In this document: piece after piece, positions 9,154-16,377 of the stretch
Layout: every line of letters starts with the position of its first letter
How positions within the stretch are numbered: the first letter of the stretch is position 1
Made by a program: the position numbers and the translations under genes
Notes under the pieces: model-generated
Told to the model about the DNA's origin: nothing
Seen by the model: the letters and a program-made list of their open reading frames with translations, nothing else
Databases searched by the model: none
NCBI GenBank assembly: GCA_021773835.1
Contig: JAJFJQ010000020.1
Coordinates: 1 to 64,000 of the forward strand
DNA: 64,000 nucleotides
Direction: 5' to 3'
DNA from: Gammaproteobacteria bacterium
Lineage (GTDB): Bacteria > Pseudomonadota > Gammaproteobacteria > Ga0077536

Positions 9154-9657
9154 TCAGTAAGACGCAACGATCGGGAAGCGGATCGCCGTGTGATCCCATC
9201 CATGGACTACGCGAGCGGGTGCATCGCTAAAGCCAACGCCGACAATAAAGGACGATGGGATAACCCGAGCGCGCGCTTTGCACTGTGCACTGCCAAGAAA
9301 GTCACGGCCATCGGAGAGATCCGATGCCCGTATAAATCGAACACCATTCGGTGGTACGACCGTGAATGCTCGTCCGAGCGCACGGCCGTTTGCGTTGTAG
9401 CCGATACAGGCGACGAGGGTGCGTCGCCCGCGTGGATTGTTAAACACCAACGCGGTATCGATGACATCGACATCGCGATCCATCTTCAACATATCCTTAA
9501 GTTCAGGTTCTAATCTGAGTACTTCTACCCCGACATCCTCGCCGTCGATCGCCACCGAATCGGCAATAAGCGCTTCATTGCCGGCGTAACTCGACGCTAC
9601 GAACAGCAGGCTACTAATGGCTACTGCGCTGGCCTTTGCTAGTTGATTCATCCTCAT
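9154..9657 (-). CDS. Small secreted protein, unknown function
   Basis: The chosen ATG at 9657 has GAGGAG eight bases upstream and starts directly at a signal peptide (MRMNQLAKASAVAISSLLFV, cleavage near SSYAG), giving 167 residues; longer starts add residues before the signal. The mature part has no domain I recognise: it is rich in Val and Arg, mentions VGVGFSDAPARVVHG near the end and has two Cys residues that could pair. It would be periplasmic or secreted. It ends at the bidirectional hairpin at 9083-9102 and shares its upstream region, which holds three GGGAA-N3-TTCCC palindromes, with the DUF6502 gene, so it may be under the same control. Confidence 0.75.
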   Translation of the reverse strand: MRMNQLAKASAVAISSLLFVASSYAGNEALIADSVAIDGEDVGVEVLRLEPELKDMLKMDRDVDVIDTALVFNNPRGRRTLVACIGYNANGRALGRAFTVVPPNGVRFIRASDLSDGRDFLGSAQCKARARVIPSSFIVGVGFSDAPARVVHGWDHTAIRFPIVASY

Positions 9658-9747
9658 TGTCAGCTCCTCAAATTGCACCGGGGCTTGGGTGAGCACCGGG
9701 CTGGTTTAAATCCACGAAAACAACAGATCGCAATTAATTATTAATAT

Positions 9748-9760
9748 GGGAAATATTCCC
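9748..9760. promoter_or_regulatory. Operator-like palindrome, copy 1
   Basis: GGGAAATATTCCC: 5-bp arms GGGAA/TTCCC around a three-base spacer. First of three copies between the divergent genes at 9657 and 9873; centre 31 bases from copy 2, about three helical turns. Confidence 0.65.
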
Positions 9761-9775
9761 ACGATTCGATAATAA

Positions 9776-9794
9776 CGTGGGAATAATTCCCACG
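9776..9794. promoter_or_regulatory. Operator-like palindrome, copy 2 (extended arms)
   Basis: CGTGGGAATAATTCCCACG: perfect 8-bp arms around TAA. It contains the same GGGAA-N3-TTCCC core as copies 1 and 3 and is the most symmetric, so it is likely the strongest site of the set. Confidence 0.7.
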
Positions 9795-9836
9795 CAATGA
9801 ATATTTCACAATGTAGACTGGTTCATGTGCAGAAAT

Positions 9837-9849
9837 GGGAAATATTCCC
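9837..9849. promoter_or_regulatory. Operator-like palindrome, copy 3
   Basis: GGGAAATATTCCC, identical to copy 1, 58 bases after copy 2. It lies 24 bases before the preferred ATG (9873) of the DUF6502 gene, so a bound protein would block transcription or translation start. This location also argues against the longer start at 9825, which would place the site inside the coding region. Confidence 0.65.
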
Positions 9850-9872
9850 GCAAAAATGCGAAAATCTACCGA

Positions 9873-10718
9873 ATGACGAACTCACCTGGAGAACCACCGG
9901 CAGCATTGATTGCCGCGTTGGTCAAAATCCTACGACCCTTGATCAGGCTCTTAATGAGCCATGGCATTACGTTGCCTTACCTTTCGAATCTGTTGAAGGC
10001 GATCTATGTCGACGTCGCAGCGCAGGACTTCCAGCTTCAGGATAAGGCCCAGACCGATAGTCGCATCAGTCTCATCACTGGTGTCCACCGTAAGGATGTT
10101 AGACGCCTGCGTTCAGAAACGAGATCGACGACCCCTACACCAAACGCCGTCTCAATGGGTGCGCAGGTCATCGCGACGTGGGTGAGCGATAAGAAATATG
10201 TCGATCCGAATGGGGTGCCGAGGCAATTGCCGATGCGCAGCAGTAGCGTCCGCAAACGCAGTTTCGAGCAACTTGTGGCTACGGTGTCGCGCCAGGACTT
10301 ACGGCCGAGGGTGGTGCTAGATGAACTATTACGCTTAGGTATTGTGAGCGTAACCGACGATGAGGTCGTTGTGCTCGAGGTTGATGCGTTCGTACCGGCG
10401 AGGGGTTTTGATGAAAAGGCGCATTATTTTGGCCAAAACCTTAGAGATCATATTGCAGCTGCGGTACATAATTTGGCGGACGAGCAGACAAGCTTCCTCG
10501 AACGTGCGGTTAGTTATCACGGCTTAAGCGACGCCGATGTTGCCAAGTTGAAACTGATGGCTGAAGAACAGGCGATGGATGCGCTTAAGGCAGTGAATAC
10601 GCGGGCGCGCCAGATGCAACGCCGCAACCAATCCAAGCCGGATGCGAATCATCGAATAAACTTTGGTGCCTATTTCTTCGCCGAGCGGAGCGTCGACGAG
10701 TCAGATAATCATGACTAG
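9873..10718 (+). CDS. DUF6502 family protein, probable DNA-binding regulator
   Basis: 281 residues from the ATG at 9873 (an upstream in-frame ATG at 9825 is less likely because it runs through an operator palindrome). The N-terminal half (residues about 10-85: LRPLIRLLMSHGITLPYLSNLLK, then SRISLITGVHRKDVRRLRSE) reads as a helix-turn-helix and matches what I know of the DUF6502 family. The C-terminal half is helical and ends in a basic stretch. The protein has no signal or membrane span. It overlaps the next gene, a DUF5666 lipoprotein, by eight bases, so the two are co-translated. The palindromes in its own promoter suggest autoregulation. Function of the family is not established to my knowledge. 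Confidence 0.75.
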   Translation: MTNSPGEPPAALIAALVKILRPLIRLLMSHGITLPYLSNLLKAIYVDVAAQDFQLQDKAQTDSRISLITGVHRKDVRRLRSETRSTTPTPNAVSMGAQVIATWVSDKKYVDPNGVPRQLPMRSSSVRKRSFEQLVATVSRQDLRPRVVLDELLRLGIVSVTDDEVVVLEVDAFVPARGFDEKAHYFGQNLRDHIAAAVHNLADEQTSFLERAVSYHGLSDADVAKLKLMAEEQAMDALKAVNTRARQMQRRNQSKPDANHRINFGAYFFAERSVDESDNHD

Positions 10719-12033
10719 CCCTCGTCGAGTAATTCTGCTGCTACTGAGCTTATGTTTGCTTGGTGCGTGTGTCCAATTCGAACAGGTGGCTACGCCTGGA
10801 CAGGACGATGGGATCGGCGGCACCGGGATCTTTGCCAACACTGACGGTATCGGTGGAACCGGCCATCGTGGCGATCCCGATACGGACGGGATTGGCGGTA
10901 CGGGTCTGTGGGCGAATATTGCCGGTTCTGGCGATGTGGCTTTGTATGGTGTGGTTACGGCCCTCGAGACATTAGTTGTTAATGGTCACGGTATGTACTT
11001 GCCTGAGGACTCAGAGTTTCTGCTCAATGGACAGCCTGAGAAGGTTGCCGCGCTGAGCATCGGTCAAGTGGTCGCGGTTCGTGCCGGATTGGTAAATGGG
11101 GTTATCACCGCGAAGGCCATCCACGCAGACGATACTGTGATTGGGCCAATTGAGTCGCTCGCCGTAGACGGTGCGTCGTTGCAAGTGCTCGGGCAGCGGG
11201 TTGCACTCGGGAGTCATACCAGAATTAACATTGACTCGGACGATGGCGGTCACACCGAGCTACGGGTTGGTGACGTGATTCGGATCAGTGGACTAAGACG
11301 GTTGGACGGTTCAATTGAAGCGAGCTTAGTACAGCTTGCTGCTCCCACGCAGAGCTATTCCGTAGCTGGTTGGGTTGTTCCAGCGGGAGAGAATGGCTTT
11401 GCCATCGGCGATCTAAAGTTACCGCGCGCGATGCTGTCCGTGTCTTCCGGTGCTGCTCAACGTCTCGTCGTAACCGGCGATATTCGCGGCGGCGAGTTCT
11501 CTGTCGAAAAGGTGTCAATGCGGCCAGCATTGCCGTTTGCGGGCGAGGTTGATTATTGGTCTATTCAAGGTTACGCGGTGCGTCAATTAAACACCCGCCA
11601 GATCCGGTTCTCTGGCTACCGTGGGACGCTCCGCGGCGGGCAGGACTTGGAATCGGGTTTTACGGATGAGCGGCGGGTCATCATGGGGATCCGAAGCGAT
11701 GGTACCGAGACGCCGGCGATAAACCGCGTGCGGCCCTCGCCACTTAGACATCCCGACTCCAGCATGACAATTCCGCATTATTCGCCAGGCCTGGTTCAAC
11801 CCGAGGTCGTGTTTGCGCCAACTGTGCGTGTACCGAAGCCAGATCCGGGATCCGACATCACTATCCCACAACAACGACCTGGTGTTGATCGCCAAACAAT
11901 TGGTGCGCCAAGACAACCACGGGTACTGACGGCGCGACCGTCGGTTCCAAGGCCCGTTCCGCCAGCTGTCGATATTAAGCCGCGTCCCACAACACTACCT
12001 CCAATTACGGATTCATTACCCTCGGGCGGTTAG
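10711..12033 (+). CDS. DUF5666 domain lipoprotein with GIGGTG repeats
   Basis: Start set at the ATG at 10711, which overlaps the previous stop (ATGACTAG) and leads straight into a lipoprotein signal with lipobox LGAC (Cys about residue 16); 440 residues. After the anchor come three DGIGGTG repeats (about residues 30-65), then small beta domains of the DUF5666 type (GVVTALETLVVNG..., IGPIESLAVDG..., each followed by V-G-x-V-V/I-R-I/V). The C-terminal third is Pro/Arg-rich and low complexity. Likely tethered to the outer membrane facing the periplasm. The pairing with DUF6502 is one I recall from other proteobacteria; the role is unknown. Confidence 0.8.
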   Translation: MTSPRRVILLLLSLCLLGACVQFEQVATPGQDDGIGGTGIFANTDGIGGTGHRGDPDTDGIGGTGLWANIAGSGDVALYGVVTALETLVVNGHGMYLPEDSEFLLNGQPEKVAALSIGQVVAVRAGLVNGVITAKAIHADDTVIGPIESLAVDGASLQVLGQRVALGSHTRINIDSDDGGHTELRVGDVIRISGLRRLDGSIEASLVQLAAPTQSYSVAGWVVPAGENGFAIGDLKLPRAMLSVSSGAAQRLVVTGDIRGGEFSVEKVSMRPALPFAGEVDYWSIQGYAVRQLNTRQIRFSGYRGTLRGGQDLESGFTDERRVIMGIRSDGTETPAINRVRPSPLRHPDSSMTIPHYSPGLVQPEVVFAPTVRVPKPDPGSDITIPQQRPGVDRQTIGAPRQPRVLTARPSVPRPVPPAVDIKPRPTTLPPITDSLPSGG

Positions 12034-12167
12034 TCTCGCGAAATTAACCAGCAGCTCTCCGCGATGTCGTAAGATGGGTCCCACGCTCGAGGGGACCGTA
12101 GCGCTCACCGGCAGCGCCAGTTGGATCACGTCGACTGATCCACCGCGGTTGGGTAGCAATTTGGAGT

Positions 12168-13532
12168 ATGAACATGGGACTACTCTGGAATAAAAAACCA
12201 AACATTTATCTGGGTGGCAATTTCTCCCCTGTAACCGAAGAAATCACCGCAGAAAACCTACCCGTTGTTGGCGAGCTGCCGCGCGAGCTCAATGGTCGCT
12301 ATGTTCGAAATGGCCCGAATCCGATCACACCACCCAACAACCGCACCTACCATTGGTTTATCGGTGACGGCATGGTGCACGGCATACGTCTCAAAGACGG
12401 ACGCGCCGAATGGTATCGAAATCGGTATGTCGGGTCGAAACAAGTGTCAAAGCATCGCGGGATTGCAGATATTACCGGCCCCAACTGGAACAATAGCCCG
12501 CACGGGCCGAACACGAACGTTGCGGGTTTCGCCGGCACCATATGGGCAACTGTTGAGGCCGGCGGTTGCCCAGTGGAATTGAACTATGAACTTGAAACGC
12601 TCGGTCGTAACGATTTTTTCGGTACGCTGCCAGGTGCGTTCAGTGCGCACCCTAAATACGATCCCAAAACCCAAGAACTTCACGCCATGGTCTACGCGTG
12701 GGCTGAATGGCGCGATCATATCCAATACGTCGTGGTCGGTGCAGATGGCAAAGTCCGCAGCACACTCGATATACCCCTACCGGGCATGAGCATGGTGCAC
12801 GATATGTCGTTGACGGATCGCTTTGCCGTTGTCTACGACCAACCGGTTACGGTCTCGCTCAAGCGTGCAGTCGCGCATCTTTTCCCATTCTGCTGGGATC
12901 CGGACTATGGTAACCGGGTTGGACTGTTGCCGCGGGATGGTGCCCCTGAAGACATCATCTGGATCGACGTCCCGCTCGGGTATAGCTACCACCCCATGAA
13001 TGCCTTCGACGATGCGAATGGTAATGTCGTGATCGATCTATGCGTGTATGAACGCATGTTTGATCAAGATAAGAACGGCCCGTTCGGCGATTCCCTCGCG
13101 CGACTCGAGCGTTGGACCTTGAACCCAACTACTGCGACCGTATCGATCCAGATTGTCGACGAGCGCCCAAACGAGTTCCCACGTCATCGAGATTCGATGT
13201 CAACCCGAGCTTACCGGTTCGGTTATACGGTTTCTCCGTCGCGTGATTTGGCCACTGGATGGCCGACAATTAAACACAATCTTGATACCGGTGAACGTTG
13301 GGGCTTCGACCATGGGCCCGGTCGCGCCGCTGGCGAGGCAGTGTTCGTGGAGAAGGAAGATGCGAGCGCCGAAGACGACGGTTGGTTGCTAACGTTTGTG
13401 CATGATCTCAAGGCGGAAAGTACGGAGTTCGTGGTGATGGACGCCGTTGATTTTGACCGCGGCTACGTTGCAAAAGTAGCGCTACCGCAACGTGTTCCAT
13501 TCGGTTTTCACGGCAATTGGATCGGGGACTAG
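12168..13532 (+). CDS. Carotenoid oxygenase family protein (apocarotenoid/lignostilbene cleavage type)
   Basis: 454 residues, the usual length of the carotenoid cleavage oxygenase (RPE65-like) family. The N-terminus has PRELNGRYVRNGPNP and the GDGMVHG motif. The four iron-binding His are in place: His161 (SAHPKYD), His211 (MVHDMSLT), His275 (YSYHPMNAFDD) and His448 (GFHGNW at the C-terminus). It would split a conjugated C=C bond in an apocarotenoid or a stilbene using non-haem iron and oxygen, in the cytoplasm. GGAG stands closer to normal spacing from the second ATG (12174), which may be the true start. Its 3' end overlaps the convergent TIR gene by four bases. Confidence 0.88.
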   Translation: MNMGLLWNKKPNIYLGGNFSPVTEEITAENLPVVGELPRELNGRYVRNGPNPITPPNNRTYHWFIGDGMVHGIRLKDGRAEWYRNRYVGSKQVSKHRGIADITGPNWNNSPHGPNTNVAGFAGTIWATVEAGGCPVELNYELETLGRNDFFGTLPGAFSAHPKYDPKTQELHAMVYAWAEWRDHIQYVVVGADGKVRSTLDIPLPGMSMVHDMSLTDRFAVVYDQPVTVSLKRAVAHLFPFCWDPDYGNRVGLLPRDGAPEDIIWIDVPLGYSYHPMNAFDDANGNVVIDLCVYERMFDQDKNGPFGDSLARLERWTLNPTTATVSIQIVDERPNEFPRHRDSMSTRAYRFGYTVSPSRDLATGWPTIKHNLDTGERWGFDHGPGRAAGEAVFVEKEDASAEDDGWLLTFVHDLKAESTEFVVMDAVDFDRGYVAKVALPQRVPFGFHGNWIGD

Positions 13533-16333
13533 GGCGCGTTCGTCAGTTTCAGTTTGTTGATATCGGCCTCGATCTCCGCGATCCACGGTACAAAGGCATC
13601 TTGCAAGGCGTTCGTGCTGTGCAAGCGGCGGAGAATTTCAAGCGCGCGGGAATTATAGTCAATTGCTTTGTCGCGCTCGTCTGGGAGTGCGGCGCCCTGG
13701 GCCAACACGCGTAGGCTCAGCGCATAATCGCTTTGCCAAACGCTATTGTCGGGATCGCGTTCGGCTAAACCCTTAACGATTGTAAACGCCTGTTCGTAGT
13801 GTTCGATAGCGGCAGCGGTATTTCCTTCAAGACTATAGCTTTGTCCAATACGGTTATGTGAAAACGCCGCTTGGCGTTCGTAACTCGGGCCGTCGTTGAC
13901 AGCGGCTGCGAGTTGCAGATTGAGTTCTAGCGCCTCCGAATAATACTCTCGTGCCAGCGGGTAAGCGCCTGCGTTCGAGTGAATATCGCCGAGGCCAAGC
14001 AAACTTTCTGCGACGTCACCACGCCATGAAGTGGTGCTCGGCGCCAGCGCGACGAGCCGACGCCGCAGCGCTAGTGAGGATTCGAAAGGCGCAAGTGCAG
14101 CTTGTGAATCGCCTTGTGCTCGAAAGTTTGCACCCAGCTGATAGGTACTGATAGCGAGATCGCGGATTGCCTCGGGATCTTCGGGTGCGGCGTCCAGTAG
14201 CGCTTCATCCAACTCAATCGCGCGTTGATAGAGCTTGCCGGCATGTTCATAGTTGGCGGTGGTGCGCTCTAGGTAGGCCAGTCGGCCGACAGCAATGGAT
14301 AGATTTCTTTGATGCGCTTTATTTTGTGGATCCTTAGATAACATGCCTTCCATTATCGAGACGGCGTTCTCAAGCGCGTTACGCGCCTCATCGTACTGGC
14401 CTAGCCATGTTGCCGTATCCCCGACCTTACCGAAGTAGGCCGCGTTGGCGCTGTCCCACCGCGAGGCTCCGTCGCTGTTAGCGACGAGCCAGCTGACGAT
14501 CTCTAAGGCGTTGCGGTAGGAGCTTAACGCTTCTGCAAACGAACCAAGCCCAGCATCGCTATCGCCTAACATCTCGTGGGCGATGGCCAGATCAAAATGC
14601 GACTCCAAATCGTCAGGACGCAGCTCAACTAATGTCTGGAACATTCCGATGGCTTCGACGTAGTCTGAGCGCGCTGCACTCAATTCACCGTTTAGATATT
14701 TGATCCGCGCTAAGTCCGAAAAACAATTCGCTCTCGAACGTGCCCAACGATTATTCGTTGGATCATGGACGACAAGCTCATTGAGGATCTGCCAGCGTTC
14801 CGTTTGCACGTCTCGGGCGCTATCGAGATCGCCGACATCGCGATGCAACTTACCGAGTCTTGCCAGGCTCTTGGCTAAGCGTTGGCGTAAGAGAAAGTCC
14901 TCAGGATGATCACGCACGAGTTTACGGTCGATCGGGATTGTCTCCTGCATCATCTCTAGTGCCGACGACTTGTCATTACGCGTCTGATATAGATTCGCCA
15001 ACCCATCGAGTACAACGCCAACGTCGACACCTGCCTGCTTGTCGTCGGGCAACACCAGTGCATTTGCCCGTACGAGCTCTAAGGCTCGTTTTAGATGTTG
15101 TTCCGATAGCTCGTGCGCACCGGAATCGGTAAACATATTGCCAAGTTTGACCAACACAACCGAAAGGTCGCGCCGGTACCTCAATGAATGTTGATCTTTA
15201 TTTAATAGATCTTGGGTTACAACGGTAATTGCTTCATACAACCGACGGGCTTGTTTGATCTGACCTAGTGCTGCATGTTGATCGGCGATGCGCATGGCGA
15301 TAACAGTCCACGCGCGTTGCGCCTCTACGTTATCGGGATCCGTCTCACGCAATTTCGTAAAGATGCGTTCGCTCTCATTAAACGCAACGCGCGCTTCTTT
15401 GTCGGCGCCCTGTAGGCGCAGTACATCGCCAACGTTCATCAAGGCGACACCACGGCGGCGTTCGGTCGTCGCAGAGCTATGTTCGGCCGGTAAGTTCAGG
15501 TAGTAATCGCGCACGACAACAGCGTTATCTTTCATCAGATCGAGCCGGCCGAGCGGTTCTAGTTTGTCGCGAAAATCGAACAACATTGTCGTGGCGATCG
15601 TCTCTGCCTGGTCGCGAGCATTCAGAGCGAGCGCTTCTTGCTGCTGTGCACGCTGCCATCCAAACCAAGCAGATAGGGCGAGCACGGTCATTACCCCAGC
15701 GATCACGGTCATGGCAGATGCAGCGATGACTAGACGGCGTTGTTGTCGGCGCAATTCGCGCCGCTTTAGATCATCGAAGCCAACGCCGAGCAAGCCAGCT
15801 AATAACTTGAGTTTGGCATCGTCCTTACCGTCGGCGTGTGGGCGCGCATCGGCCGCAATCGGCTCGGTGCGCTCGCTGGTAAGGTTTCCGTCGGTGTCGA
15901 CGCGGTAGCGTACAGCTTCGGGAAAACACTCGGCGAGTGCGCTATCTGGTTTCTCTGTTGCGTTCGGCTCGCCATCGACAATCAGGCAAAGGATCCGATC
16001 TTCGCGGCCCATTGCCTTGAACAGGCGTACTTCTTCGCCGACCCACTGCGATTGCGCGGCATTAGGCGAGCAAATGACGATCAAATAGCGTGACTGCGCG
16101 AGTGCCTCGCCGATATTCCGACCGAGGGCGGAAGACGTGGGTAGCTCTTCGCGGTCACGAAAAATAGGAAATACTCGCGCGGGTATCGGACCATCGCGCC
16201 CGTCGCGTCCAATCAATGGTTTCGGCACGCGATATATCTCAAGCGCCTTATGCAGCCAATCACCCCATTTGCGGTCATTGTGGCTATAGCTGATGAAAGC
16301 GAAGTATTTCGGATCTGTAGGAGCCGCTTGCAT
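13529..16333 (-). CDS. TIR domain - transmembrane - TPR protein
   Basis: 934 residues. Residues about 8-120 form a TIR domain (YFAFISYSHND at strand A; FRDREELPTS in the BB-loop region; LIVICSPNAAQSQWVGEEV). Glu101 in the W-V-x-x-E motif matches the catalytic Glu of NAD-cleaving TIR proteins such as SARM1. A basic linker (residues 189-200) leads to one membrane span (about 201-224), so the TIR domain should be cytoplasmic and the rest on the other side, or the span is a re-entrant anchor. Residues about 270-925 are TPR repeats with the L-G-x-x-x-x-x-x-G-x-x-x-x-A pattern. The gene lies 44 bases downstream of a nucleotidyl cyclase on the same strand. Likely an NADase-type effector or a sensor; no nucleotide-binding domain was recognised. 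Confidence 0.85.
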   Translation of the reverse strand: MQAAPTDPKYFAFISYSHNDRKWGDWLHKALEIYRVPKPLIGRDGRDGPIPARVFPIFRDREELPTSSALGRNIGEALAQSRYLIVICSPNAAQSQWVGEEVRLFKAMGREDRILCLIVDGEPNATEKPDSALAECFPEAVRYRVDTDGNLTSERTEPIAADARPHADGKDDAKLKLLAGLLGVGFDDLKRRELRRQQRRLVIAASAMTVIAGVMTVLALSAWFGWQRAQQQEALALNARDQAETIATTMLFDFRDKLEPLGRLDLMKDNAVVVRDYYLNLPAEHSSATTERRRGVALMNVGDVLRLQGADKEARVAFNESERIFTKLRETDPDNVEAQRAWTVIAMRIADQHAALGQIKQARRLYEAITVVTQDLLNKDQHSLRYRRDLSVVLVKLGNMFTDSGAHELSEQHLKRALELVRANALVLPDDKQAGVDVGVVLDGLANLYQTRNDKSSALEMMQETIPIDRKLVRDHPEDFLLRQRLAKSLARLGKLHRDVGDLDSARDVQTERWQILNELVVHDPTNNRWARSRANCFSDLARIKYLNGELSAARSDYVEAIGMFQTLVELRPDDLESHFDLAIAHEMLGDSDAGLGSFAEALSSYRNALEIVSWLVANSDGASRWDSANAAYFGKVGDTATWLGQYDEARNALENAVSIMEGMLSKDPQNKAHQRNLSIAVGRLAYLERTTANYEHAGKLYQRAIELDEALLDAAPEDPEAIRDLAISTYQLGANFRAQGDSQAALAPFESSLALRRRLVALAPSTTSWRGDVAESLLGLGDIHSNAGAYPLAREYYSEALELNLQLAAAVNDGPSYERQAAFSHNRIGQSYSLEGNTAAAIEHYEQAFTIVKGLAERDPDNSVWQSDYALSLRVLAQGAALPDERDKAIDYNSRALEILRRLHSTNALQDAFVPWIAEIEADINKLKLTNAP

Positions 16334-16377
16334 GACAATAACGCTACGCGGCGTTCATCGACGCGTTCCGGATCCGA

